A DNA stretch of 33,014 bases from Clostridia bacterium (lineage in GTDB: Bacteria > Bacillota > Clostridia > Christensenellales > UBA3700), in NCBI GenBank assembly GCA_029060025.1, contig JAIDUV010000040.1, positions 1-33,014 on the forward strand, in the 5' to 3' direction. A program made the position numbers and the translations under genes. The notes below the pieces were generated by a model. That model did not search any database. It had not been told where the DNA came from and worked only from the letters and a program-made list of their open reading frames with translations. The stretch's first letter is position 1; each line of letters begins with the position of its first letter. Below, piece by piece: positions 15,154-23,770 of the stretch.

Positions 15154-17217
15154 TTAATTCAACTTTTTTAATATAGAATTATAAACTTCGGAATTTTGAA
15201 TGACTTCTAGCGTAGCGGACGTTGCGCCCTTATCCTCCACTAAAGAATATTCGTCTTCGTCCGTAACCGTAGCGCCAAACGCTTTTGAAGAATTATTCAA
15301 ATAATAGTTGCCGTCAAAATTATAATAACTTATTCCGTCATTCAAAGAATATGAATTGTTTATATAAATATTAGATGCGCATACGCCTACGATACTGCCG
15401 AAATAATCAACGCTCGACACACACTCGCCTATAAAATAATTGTTAGTGACTTCGCCACCGAAATATACTTTTTCGCTCTTCAAGTCTATCCCCACTTCGT
15501 CCACGTAGCCGACGATACCGCCGACGCAGGCAATACCTTCGCCTATTGGAGTTACGTCTATTTTACTTTGGCTAATACAGTTATTAGTATCACCCCACGC
15601 AAAACTATATCCGGTCAGAGTTGCCGTATAGTATATCTCGCTGTAGCCCAGTATGCCTCCGGCATAAATACTGTCGGCGGTGACGGTAATATCTCCGCTT
15701 GACAGACAATTGGTTATTCTTGAGTACGAATGGGCAGAAATTCCGCCTACGTACGCTTCGCCTTTGCCTACCGCCGTGACTGCGCCGCTGTTTTTGCAAC
15801 CACCGATAGTATTGTTGTTAAGATACGCTATGCCTGCCGCCGAGACGGTGGGGGCCTTGTTGTCTTGACCAATATTGCAGTTGGATACCGCCGAAATCTT
15901 GCCTGTATTTTTGCAATTCTCCACTACGTAATTATTACGCGAAACAATTCCGCTGACGATGGGATTCCAACCGGCGTCTTGAGAAGATTGCGATAAATCG
16001 GCTTCGTTTACGTTGCCCGATAACAAGCCGCTGTTGAGAGAACAGACTCCTGCAATATCAAAGGTATCGGCAATAATTTCACCGGTGACTTTGCAGTCCT
16101 GCAAATATCCGTTGTTGATACCTGCCACACCGCCGAATACGGCATTGGCGCTCGCCTCGCCTACAAGCGAAAAACGCGAATAATTGACAGTGCAATTTTT
16201 AATAGTGCCCGCATAGTAGTTGTTCTTGACGTAATTTTGAAGCACCACTCCGCCAAAAGCAAGTTCTTCCGTAACGTCTGTTGACTTTGAAACAGCGTTT
16301 ATCTTGCCGCTGACGTTGACGGTAATGTTTTCAATTGTCCCATAATTCGTCAATGCAACAAAAGCCGTGCCCTCTGACGTAGATATATCGGCGTTTACGT
16401 TGAAAGTCACGTTTTCGATCTTGGCGTTTTCGGAAATCACATCAAAAACCACGCTTCCTTCACTCTCAATTGTCAAGTCGGAAATCGTTCCGTTGAAATT
16501 CTTGATTTTTGCGCCCTTGCTAAAGATAAGTTTGTGTCCGTTGCCTATAATCGTACAGTTGAATTCTTCAATAGAATATTTCTTCGTCACGTAAAAATCC
16601 TGATCAAGCGTATAAGTCTCATTTAAAGTCAAATCAAAATATTTATCAAGACGCACCGGCGCAAAGACAGATGATATGATTGACGAAGTGATTATTATCG
16701 CAATTACCAAAACTACACTTACGCATATCGTGGCAATTCTCTTTTTCTCGCGATAAGTCAGAGGTCGTCTGTCAATGATAATTTCGTTGCCCTCGAATCT
16801 CACGTTGAGAGAATACTTAATGTAATAGATTGATTTAAGACGTCCCTTGACCCCTGAAGATAAATTCGTCTTTGGATAGACGCGCTTCAAACGATTGGTA
16901 TCGTCCATAATCAAAAGCATTTCAAGAGGAGACACGACCTCGTTGAAATACAGTCTCAAGCACTTACCTGCCTTGGCGGAGAATTTCTTGGACACCTCTG
17001 CCGGCTCGCTCAAAGTCACAGAATTGGTCGTCTTCAAAAACATATCCTCGTATGCAGAAATCAACTTGCGCGACTTATAGAGATACATAAGCGAAAGCAC
17101 CGGAAATCTGCCCAGTCGGTATGCTCCGCACTGAGTTGTTTCCATCAAAGCGTCAAACGCCTTTATATCGTCTTTTTTTATTGCCTCAAGCAAGGTCTGT
17201 TCAATCTGTTGACTCAT
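15154..17217 (-). CDS. Membrane-anchored beta-helix (GLUG-like repeat) protein, unknown function
   Basis: A 687-residue protein. Residues 1-160 are a soluble, mostly helical, charged N-terminal region (LLEAIKKDDIKAFDALMETT resembles the start of an ankyrin-like helical repeat). Residues 161-185 form one transmembrane segment (IATICVSVVLVIAIIITSSI). The remaining 500 residues are an outside domain of repeats with the pattern GG(V/I)-x-N-(6-8)-I-x-(N/G)C-x(2)-(S/T)G-x-(I/V), for example GGVAGINNGYLQDCKVTGEI and AGIAYLNNNTIGGCKNSGAV, typical of a right-handed beta-helix of GLUG type. There is no cleavable signal peptide, so the TM acts as a signal anchor with the N-terminus inside. It is last of four tightly packed genes, 15 bases after the coiled-coil gene. 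No terminator is visible before the marR promoter. Confidence 0.75.
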   Translation of the reverse strand: MSQQIEQTLLEAIKKDDIKAFDALMETTQCGAYRLGRFPVLSLMYLYKSRKLISAYEDMFLKTTNSVTLSEPAEVSKKFSAKAGKCLRLYFNEVVSPLEMLLIMDDTNRLKRVYPKTNLSSGVKGRLKSIYYIKYSLNVRFEGNEIIIDRRPLTYREKKRIATICVSVVLVIAIIITSSIISSVFAPVRLDKYFDLTLNETYTLDQDFYVTKKYSIEEFNCTIIGNGHKLIFSKGAKIKNFNGTISDLTIESEGSVVFDVISENAKIENVTFNVNADISTSEGTAFVALTNYGTIENITVNVSGKINAVSKSTDVTEELAFGGVVLQNYVKNNYYAGTIKNCTVNYSRFSLVGEASANAVFGGVAGINNGYLQDCKVTGEIIADTFDIAGVCSLNSGLLSGNVNEADLSQSSQDAGWNPIVSGIVSRNNYVVENCKNTGKISAVSNCNIGQDNKAPTVSAAGIAYLNNNTIGGCKNSGAVTAVGKGEAYVGGISAHSYSRITNCLSSGDITVTADSIYAGGILGYSEIYYTATLTGYSFAWGDTNNCISQSKIDVTPIGEGIACVGGIVGYVDEVGIDLKSEKVYFGGEVTNNYFIGECVSSVDYFGSIVGVCASNIYINNSYSLNDGISYYNFDGNYYLNNSSKAFGATVTDEDEYSLVEDKGATSATLEVIQNSEVYNSILKKLN

Positions 17218-17232
17218 TTTTCCTAAGCGAAA

Positions 17233-17961
17233 TTACTTTTTCTTTATTTTTACCTTTCTGTCTGCCGCCCATTTATCAAAAGCGTCAAACAAGTATTCTT
17301 CGTTGACACTGCTGCCCTCTACCAACTTCTTCAAGAGCGCAGAAGTTTGAGAAAACTCTGTTATGAGTATGGCAATATCCTTGCCTTGTTCGGCAACAGC
17401 CGCCGACAACTCTTCGTTTTCTTTGCGTATGGTTTCTATTTTTTCCGCATTCTGCTTTAGAACCGATGCAATATCCTTATTGATAAAATCGCTGATTCTT
17501 TCGACGTTTTTGTTGTAGCCGTCAAGCGATTTTTGCAATTCTTTGAGATTATAAGAAGACTTCTTTTCCGTGATGAGATTATCTATCTGCGCAAGTTGGC
17601 TCTGCGCGCTCTTCTCGATTTTGCTAAGCGAATCAATTCTGTTGACTACTTCAGAAAACCTCGAAGACATATCGTTGACGGCTTGAGCGTACTTCTCGCT
17701 TGAAGTCGCGTATTCTTCAATCCTTCTGCCGAGTTCCTGTCCGCTCTTAGCCTGCGCGTTGATAGTTGCGTGAACTTTTTCCAGTTGATTTGCCGCGTTG
17801 CCGGAAAAACTCTTGGTGAGATTGTCAAGGTCGTTGCGTATATCCTCATACGACTTGCTCACTGAATGTAAACTGTCCTGCAAAGGCGCAAGCAAGTTGC
17901 GGTACGCAACAAAACTGTCTATAAGTTCTTTGATAGAATTTTCGCTGATTTTTTCGCTCAT
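17233..17961 (-). CDS. Soluble coiled-coil protein of unknown function
   Basis: A 242-residue protein with no membrane segment. Residues 10 to 215 are almost entirely heptad-rich helix (for example LGRRIEEYATSSEKYAQAV and LKQNAEKIETIRKENEELS), followed by a short conserved-looking tail, SVNEEYLFDAFDKWAADRKV, and a lysine-rich end. I recognise no named family; the resemblance to SMC- or methyl-accepting-type coiled coils may be only compositional. Its ATGA start overlaps the helicase stop by four bases, and the next gene begins 15 bases later, so it is made together with both. A scaffold linking the cytoplasmic helicase to the membrane protein is possible but speculative. Confidence 0.7.
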   Translation of the reverse strand: MSEKISENSIKELIDSFVAYRNLLAPLQDSLHSVSKSYEDIRNDLDNLTKSFSGNAANQLEKVHATINAQAKSGQELGRRIEEYATSSEKYAQAVNDMSSRFSEVVNRIDSLSKIEKSAQSQLAQIDNLITEKKSSYNLKELQKSLDGYNKNVERISDFINKDIASVLKQNAEKIETIRKENEELSAAVAEQGKDIAILITEFSQTSALLKKLVEGSSVNEEYLFDAFDKWAADRKVKIKKK

Positions 17962-20345
17962 TGTCTCTTCCTCTTCAATTTAATGTTTGCGGCTTTTAAG
18001 TTTGCCGCTATTTCACTGCAATCATTATTGAGTGTGTCAAGTATTATTTTCTTTGCCACGTCGTTGTCCTCGACCAAAGTATAAAATCTCACAATATCGG
18101 GATCAAGCGCGCCGCCGCCTTTTGCGCAGGCGTCCATAAGCGGGAACAACTGCTCGTCACCCGACCGCGTAAACATCTCTCGCGCCTCCGCGTCCATACC
18201 CTGCCGCCAGTATTCTATGCCTGCGTCGCGTATTCTGCCGTAACGCAAGTATTGCTCGTGGACGGAAATATATACGAGTTGTTTTTTGCGCGTCTCGTCG
18301 GAAGCCAGCCTGTCCGCGGTATTGCGCGCGTTTTCATACTGCTCAAGCGAACAAAACTTTTGTATACGAGCAATAAATTCGTCGTCGTCTATCTCTATTC
18401 TTCCCGCAATGTCCTTTAGATACGCAAGCGCGCCGTCCTTATTCTTTCTCTCAAAACATTCGTTGAACAACGCATTGAATGACTCGGGATAGTCTGACTC
18501 AACTACGAAAAGATACTGTCTTGCACGCGATATACCCACGTAAAACAAGTTGAAATAATATCTGAATACAGAATTTTCATCGGCAGTCTTTCTGTTGAGA
18601 GACATATTGTGAAGATAGCGCCACTTATCGGCGTTGTCACTCAATACGTCCGCAAGAATTACGGTATTGCGCTCCAAGCCCTTTGCTTCCGCAACGGTGA
18701 GGATTTCCATCTTGCCCAAGACCTTCTTGAGTTCTTCTTTTTTCTTTTGCGAAGCAACTACGACGGTGATATTTTCAAACTTCTTGTCTCCGAGAGAATA
18801 TACAAAACTCTTATCCTTGACCAGCACAGCCGCAGACGGCAACGGCGACGCAACGCTTTCGCCCTTGAGGACAAAACTGTGCGTACCGAATCTCTGCATA
18901 TTCATTTCGCCAAGTCTTTGAGCAATTTTTTCTATCCTTTGAGTGCTGCGGTAATTGTGACGAAGTTGATTGACGCCCGTCACGTCACCGTACATAAGAC
19001 GCTTGAGATATCCAAAATTGAAATACGACGGATTGATCATCTGCAACGCATCGCCTACGCAGAACAACTTGCGGCACAACTGCTTCATAAGACACAAGTT
19101 TACCTGTGTGAAATCTTGCACTTCGTCTATTACGCCTACGGAATACTTGGGCGCAGAAACTTTGCTTAAGATTTCGCGGCTCATAAGATTATTGTCGGTA
19201 TAACCGCGTTTTTTGAAAAATTCAAAGTAATCGACGGCTATTGAATAAATGACGTCGCACTCGCGTGGAGTAAAACTGTCCTTTCTCGCCTCGATATACT
19301 CTTTTCTTTCCATCATATCGCGAGGTGCGCCAAGTTCGTACTTGCCGAAAATCATTCCGTATATCTCTTTGTAAATTATCTCGGAAGAGATATGCTTTAT
19401 CTTTTCCAACGCGCCCGAAAGTCGGTAATTCTTTCCCGTTCCCAAATATTCTTTGAGAAATACGCTTTCGCCTGCCACGCGCTTTGCGTCAAACGCCTGG
19501 GCGTAGATGTCTTCTATCAAAAGATAATCTACCTTTTCTTTTAAAAAAGCCGCAACGCGCTTTAATGCGGAAATTATTTCTCCGTCCTCGTCTACTGAGA
19601 ATAAAATACCGAGTTTGTTCTCCACCGCTCTTTTGTGGTCTTTGTCAAGAAAGATTACGTTTCCGCTTTCGTACGCAGATATAAATCCGTCAATATTTTT
19701 TGAAAACAGTTGCACGCGCTCACGCGTTTCGCTCAACAGACCGCGTGAGAAGGTAGTATACAACACCGCTCCGCGATAATTTCGACAGGCACAATATACG
19801 ATTTTTTCAACGCATACGTTGGTCTTGCCGCTGCCTGCAACGCCTTGTACGAGCATATTTGCGTCCTCGGTCTCGACGATTTTGCGCTGCGTCGAGTTGA
19901 GAAAAGGAAAGTTGACTATACCGTCGGAGCCCGACACTAGATAAAGCCTTGTCAAATCCTCTTCGCTGACGGTGTCGTTGGTATCGCGCACGACGAGCGA
20001 AATCTTACTACGCGAAGAGACGTACTCGCTCAACCTTCTGTCAGTACCGCCCTCGACAGAGTTGGCGCTCAAGAATTTGTAGAATACGATATCTCCGTCA
20101 GCCAGCCTTTTATCTCCGCCCTTTTTGTTGAAAAAAAGCGTATAAAGTCCGTCGTCCGTCTGCGCAGTATAGCAACCGTTGGGAATAGATAAATTATCCT
20201 TGAATATGGCTTCCGCAACACGTGATATAAAGGCGTCAATAGCAATGATTTTGCGCGTCAGCGTGATAAATCCTTCGGTCTTGTATACCGACCGAATTGA
20301 TGAGAGCGCTATCTTTCTTGTGTCTGCCGTAATTTTTTGTATCAT
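17958..20345 (-). CDS. UvrD/Rep-like superfamily 1 helicase
   Basis: A 795-residue protein. All main SF1A motifs are readable: Q-motif LNSTQRKIV (149-157), Walker A GVAGSGKT (168-175), motif II VIDEVQD (405-411), motif III GDALQMI (431-437), motif IV LRHNYRST (461-468), motif V region AKGLERNTVI (554-563) and motif VI FYVGISRARQ (601-610). The Walker A is preceded by an unusual 145-residue N-terminal region, and the last 170 residues are helical, TPR-like repeats, not the usual UvrD C-terminus. It overlaps the release-factor-like gene by ATGA at the start and the coiled-coil gene by ATGA at the end. It should translocate on single-stranded nucleic acid; the substrate is unknown. Not a housekeeping PcrA. 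Confidence 0.88.
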   Translation of the reverse strand: MIQKITADTRKIALSSIRSVYKTEGFITLTRKIIAIDAFISRVAEAIFKDNLSIPNGCYTAQTDDGLYTLFFNKKGGDKRLADGDIVFYKFLSANSVEGGTDRRLSEYVSSRSKISLVVRDTNDTVSEEDLTRLYLVSGSDGIVNFPFLNSTQRKIVETEDANMLVQGVAGSGKTNVCVEKIVYCACRNYRGAVLYTTFSRGLLSETRERVQLFSKNIDGFISAYESGNVIFLDKDHKRAVENKLGILFSVDEDGEIISALKRVAAFLKEKVDYLLIEDIYAQAFDAKRVAGESVFLKEYLGTGKNYRLSGALEKIKHISSEIIYKEIYGMIFGKYELGAPRDMMERKEYIEARKDSFTPRECDVIYSIAVDYFEFFKKRGYTDNNLMSREILSKVSAPKYSVGVIDEVQDFTQVNLCLMKQLCRKLFCVGDALQMINPSYFNFGYLKRLMYGDVTGVNQLRHNYRSTQRIEKIAQRLGEMNMQRFGTHSFVLKGESVASPLPSAAVLVKDKSFVYSLGDKKFENITVVVASQKKKEELKKVLGKMEILTVAEAKGLERNTVILADVLSDNADKWRYLHNMSLNRKTADENSVFRYYFNLFYVGISRARQYLFVVESDYPESFNALFNECFERKNKDGALAYLKDIAGRIEIDDDEFIARIQKFCSLEQYENARNTADRLASDETRKKQLVYISVHEQYLRYGRIRDAGIEYWRQGMDAEAREMFTRSGDEQLFPLMDACAKGGGALDPDIVRFYTLVEDNDVAKKIILDTLNNDCSEIAANLKAANIKLKRKRQ

Positions 20346-21346
20346 AATGCTATTAGTCCGTTGATATATTGAGCGAACTGTCCTTCCGTAAGCGGAAAAG
20401 GTATTTTAGAAAACGCTTTAAGCCTCGTATCTGTCAGCGTACTGCTCGCCAAGTCAAAAGATATCGGCGTATTCTTTTTAGAATATTGAGCAAAAACGTC
20501 TGCTTCAATACGCTTTTTCTCCGACTGCTCGTTGATTTCTTTCAAACGCTTTTGGATATTCTCCAAAGCGCGCTTTTTATTCTTGAGTTGCGACCGCTCG
20601 TCTTGACAAACGACGACGAGACCTGTCGGCAAGTGCGTCACGCGCACAGCAGTCTCCACCTTGTTGACATTCTGACCGCCTGCTCCGCTGGAGTGAAAGA
20701 CGTCTATCTTCAAATCTTTTTCGGATATCTTCTCTACGCTTTCGCAAGGCGTCACTGCAAAGCACAACTCTTCGCTTCCCGACTGCTTATATACCTTGTG
20801 CGCGCCGACAAGCGGCATAAGCCTTGTAATCACGTCCGCGCCTTCAACTATAAAAGATATCTCTTCTACGTATCCGCCCTTTGCTTTTGCGATATTTTCG
20901 TCCTCAAACTTTGCTCCTCGAGAGCATAAATACGACTTAATAAGATTGCACAGTGCCACGCCGAATTTATACGAGCCTTCTTTAAATTTAAATCTGCAAT
21001 ACGCCCGCTCCGCAGTGTGATTGCAACCCAAAGTGTCTGCAATCGACGAAGACAACTCTGACGCCTTGATTTTTAAAGAAGAAATTTCTTCATACACCGT
21101 ATTGCGCTCTTCACTAGAACTCGCGTCTGAAATCAACTCGTAATAAGCATTTTGCTCTTCAAGCACGGACTTGAGCGCGCAAAGTTTGTCATTTAAAGAT
21201 TTGAGATCGTTGTACTTTGATAAAACAGACAGATAGTACGCTTTATCAGCCTGTACTTCGGGATATTCCAAAAGTTCTTCTGTTTCGTCCAAACAACCGA
21301 TTGCCTTTTCAGCCGCGCTGATAATATCACCGTAAATTCCGTACAT
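20342..21346 (-). CDS. Release-factor paralogue lacking the codon-recognition motif
   Basis: A 334-residue class I release factor homologue. Residues 1-100 match the helical domain 1, and residues 205-300 match the catalytic domain with SSGAGGQNVNKVETAVRVTH (GGQ at 223-225) and CQDERSQLKNKKRA. Domain 2 is shortened: where RF1 has GVHRVQRVPxTES, this protein reads GAHKVYKQSGSEELCF, so the PxT (RF1) or SPF (RF2) stop-codon tripeptide is absent. Peptidyl-tRNA hydrolysis looks possible, normal stop reading does not. It resembles ribosome-rescue factors such as RF-H in principle but retains domain 1. First gene of a four-gene operon with a helicase. The ATG has no ribosome binding site and sits at the predicted +1. 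Confidence 0.85.
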   Translation of the reverse strand: MYGIYGDIISAAEKAIGCLDETEELLEYPEVQADKAYYLSVLSKYNDLKSLNDKLCALKSVLEEQNAYYELISDASSSEERNTVYEEISSLKIKASELSSSIADTLGCNHTAERAYCRFKFKEGSYKFGVALCNLIKSYLCSRGAKFEDENIAKAKGGYVEEISFIVEGADVITRLMPLVGAHKVYKQSGSEELCFAVTPCESVEKISEKDLKIDVFHSSGAGGQNVNKVETAVRVTHLPTGLVVVCQDERSQLKNKKRALENIQKRLKEINEQSEKKRIEADVFAQYSKKNTPISFDLASSTLTDTRLKAFSKIPFPLTEGQFAQYINGLIAL

Positions 21347-21352
21347 AGAATG

Positions 21353-21381
21353 ATTGTACCATTATTTTCCAAATAAGTCAA
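21353..21381 (-). promoter_or_regulatory. Promoter of the release-factor-like/helicase operon
   Basis: Minus strand TTGACT (21376-21381), 17-base spacer, TACAAT (21353-21358), with TGG before it giving an extended -10. Six bases separate the -10 from the ATG, so +1 coincides with the A of the start codon. Confidence 0.75.
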
Positions 21382-21396
21382 TAAAGTATTTTTAAG

Positions 21397-21422
21397 TAAA
21401 AACGCGGACATACTATCCGCGT
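21397..21422 (-). terminator. Intrinsic terminator of tetR-ilvB
   Basis: Minus strand ACGCGGA-TAGTATG-TCCGCGT followed by TTTTAC, about 37 bases after the ilvB stop codon. Confidence 0.8.
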
Positions 21423-21458
21423 CTAATTCTTTTATCAGAAACTATTTGTATCAGAAAA

Positions 21459-23189
21459 TTACTCTACGTCTTTGCCAAACTTTATTGTAGACAAGTCTTT
21501 GCCAGGCAAAATAATAGGCCATACGTTTTCTTCCTCTTTGATAATAAATTCAAGTAAAGTAGGCGTATCAGTTTGCATATTCGCAAAGGCAAAAGCGTCA
21601 TCCAATTGACTTTTGTCTGTAACGCGTCTGTATTTTATGCCGTAACTGTCAGCAACTTTCTCAAAATCAGGCACGTATATTGGACAATTTCCATTGATAT
21701 CGCATTGCTTTGGGCAATCTGATCTTCGTCTTAAGCAAGTGCTTTGATAACGCTTGCCGTAATACAATTCTTGCCACTGACGTACGTTGCCAAGCCAACC
21801 GTTGTTAAGCAAACATATAATAATAGGCAAACCGTTGATTACAGCGGTAGCGAGTTCCTGTATATTCATCTGAAAACCTCCGTCGCCGACAACGGCAATT
21901 ACAGGAATATTAGCGTTCCCCAACTTTGCGCCGATTGCCGCCGGAAGTCCAAAACCCATTGTTCCAAATCCTCCCGAAGTGAGCAACTTTCTCTTTTCGT
22001 TCAATCTCAAAAATTGCGTCGTCCACAATTGGTTCTGCCCTACGTCCGTCGCTACGATCAACTCTTCATAATTACTGTTTAATTTCTCTATGATATCTTG
22101 CGGATTTAGATAATCGCTTACAATTTTGATAGGATAAGTCTTACTCAAACTTTTGAGATTGTCTATCCATTCGCTACATTCAATAGTCTTTGCCTTTGAC
22201 AGCAACAAACTTAAAGTTTCTTTTGCATCAGCAATTATAGACACGTCGGCCTTTATATTTTTAGATATTGTCGTCGGGTCGATATCTACGTGAATTATTT
22301 TTGCATTGGCGGCAAACTTATCTTTGCTCCCTGCAACTCGATCGTTAAAACGAGTTCCGATAGACAGCAACAGATCACATTCGTTTACCGCTGTATTTGC
22401 GCAAAAACTTCCGTGTATACCCACGTTGCCAAAATATAAACAATGGTTGGTGTCAATCGCGCCTTTGCCCATAATTGTCGTAACAACAGGTATACCTACT
22501 GCCTCCGCAAATTTCGTCAATTCTTTTTCTGCGCAAGCAATTTTTATCCCTCCGCCAGCCAAAAGCAACGGCTTTTTACATTGCGCAAGCAAATCAAACG
22601 CTGATTCAATCTGCGTCGACTGTGCTTTAAGCAAAGGTATATTATTATTATTATCAAATTCTATTGACTTTGGATATTCTTCGCTTCCCATCTGCTGCTG
22701 GATATCTTTAGGAATATCTATGAGAACTGCTCCCGGCTTACCCGATTGAGCAATGTAAAACGCCTTTTTTATTATTTCTCCAAGCATTTCACGACTGCGC
22801 ACAGTTACAGCGTATTTAGTAATGCTTTTTACCATATCTACTATGTCCGCCTCTTGAAAAGCCCCTTTGCCAATCAAAGGCGTAGTGACTTGACCGGTAA
22901 AGCAAACTAAAGGCACGGCGTCGTAATTTGCCGTCGCAATTGCTGTAACTAAATTGGTTGCGCCGGGACCGCTAGTCACGAGACATACGCCTGCTTTGCC
23001 TGTCGAACGTGCGTATCCGTCCGCCGCGTGCGCAAGCCCTTGCTCGTGTCTGGGAAGTATTACGTCGATAGTTTCGTCGACGTACAGCGCGTCGAGAATA
23101 TCTATCACCTGTCCTCCAGGATATGCAAACAAGGTCTCTACTTTTTCTGCTTTTAAAGCCTTGACAAACAACTGCGCTCCTGTAATCAT
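21459..23189 (-). CDS. ilvB: Acetolactate synthase large subunit with a Cys-rich insertion
   Basis: Thiamine-diphosphate enzyme that makes acetolactate or acetohydroxybutyrate for branched-chain amino acids. The 576-residue chain has the catalytic Glu in RHEQG (Glu49), SGPGATNLVTAIA, the FAD-domain region SIGTRFNDRV, and the ThDP motif GDGGF (435-439) to NN (462-463). After WQELYYGKRYQST, where the family normally runs on to PDF, there is an extra segment with four cysteines, C485-x6-C492-x3-C496-x5-C502, which could hold a metal or a disulfide pair. No regulatory subunit ilvN lies beside it. The ATG overlaps the tetR stop by four bases behind GGAGG. The TetR partner and missing ilvN leave open a catabolic or overflow role, though the FAD-type sequence favours the biosynthetic class. 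Confidence 0.9.
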   Translation of the reverse strand: MITGAQLFVKALKAEKVETLFAYPGGQVIDILDALYVDETIDVILPRHEQGLAHAADGYARSTGKAGVCLVTSGPGATNLVTAIATANYDAVPLVCFTGQVTTPLIGKGAFQEADIVDMVKSITKYAVTVRSREMLGEIIKKAFYIAQSGKPGAVLIDIPKDIQQQMGSEEYPKSIEFDNNNNIPLLKAQSTQIESAFDLLAQCKKPLLLAGGGIKIACAEKELTKFAEAVGIPVVTTIMGKGAIDTNHCLYFGNVGIHGSFCANTAVNECDLLLSIGTRFNDRVAGSKDKFAANAKIIHVDIDPTTISKNIKADVSIIADAKETLSLLLSKAKTIECSEWIDNLKSLSKTYPIKIVSDYLNPQDIIEKLNSNYEELIVATDVGQNQLWTTQFLRLNEKRKLLTSGGFGTMGFGLPAAIGAKLGNANIPVIAVVGDGGFQMNIQELATAVINGLPIIICLLNNGWLGNVRQWQELYYGKRYQSTCLRRRSDCPKQCDINGNCPIYVPDFEKVADSYGIKYRRVTDKSQLDDAFAFANMQTDTPTLLEFIIKEEENVWPIILPGKDLSTIKFGKDVE

Positions 23190-23758
23190 TTAATACCTCC
23201 TATCAATGATTTTACCGTAGTATCTATATATTTTGCCTTATCGGATTCTATTAGAGCGTTGCCAAACGACGCGCAAAGAAAAGTATATCCAAAAGTCGCA
23301 GAAAGCACAGTCATTGCCGTGTTTGCGCAATCAATATCTGCAATCTCGCCGCGAGTTTTCATTTCCATCAAATAATTTTTCAACGCGTCGTAAAAAGTCT
23401 TTGGAATATCCATAATATACGGCGCCGTATATTGATAAATTTGCGGAGATCGCAATCCTATTGACAATCTTACAAATTCAGGCGTTACGGCTTCCATATA
23501 ATTTCGCATAAACATCTTCAAGTCAGATTGCAAATCCCACTTAATATCTGCAAAAGTGTCGGGAGAAATATCAGGACGGTATTGCGGCAATTTTAAACCT
23601 GCAATTACTATTTCTTTCTTCTCTTTAAACTTACGGAAAATAGTACATTCATTCACCTGGGCGCGGTCGGCAATATCTTTTGTCGTGGCGGAATTGTATC
23701 CCTTTTCAAGAATCAATTCCATAGTGGCGTCAATAATCTTTTTGCTTGTTTTATCCAT
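23186..23758 (-). CDS. TetR-family regulator co-transcribed with ilvB
   Basis: From the ATG at 23758, right behind GGAGGAGGT, the product is 190 residues; an upstream in-frame start would run through the promoter and operator and is rejected. The N-terminal HTH is typical of TetR: KKIIDATMELILEKGYNSAT, then TKDIADRAQVNECTIFRKFK. The C-terminal ligand domain is divergent. A perfect inverted repeat overlaps its transcription start, so it should repress its own operon, including ilvB. The ligand is unknown; a branched-chain or 2-oxo acid would make sense (speculation). Confidence 0.9.
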   Translation of the reverse strand: MDKTSKKIIDATMELILEKGYNSATTKDIADRAQVNECTIFRKFKEKKEIVIAGLKLPQYRPDISPDTFADIKWDLQSDLKMFMRNYMEAVTPEFVRLSIGLRSPQIYQYTAPYIMDIPKTFYDALKNYLMEMKTRGEIADIDCANTAMTVLSATFGYTFLCASFGNALIESDKAKYIDTTVKSLIGGIK

Positions 23759-23770
23759 ACCTCCTCCAAA

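Noticed and set aside
21434-21459. Direct repeat TATCAGAAA, twice, after ilvB
   Set aside because: Only two short AT-rich copies 16 bases apart, without other context.
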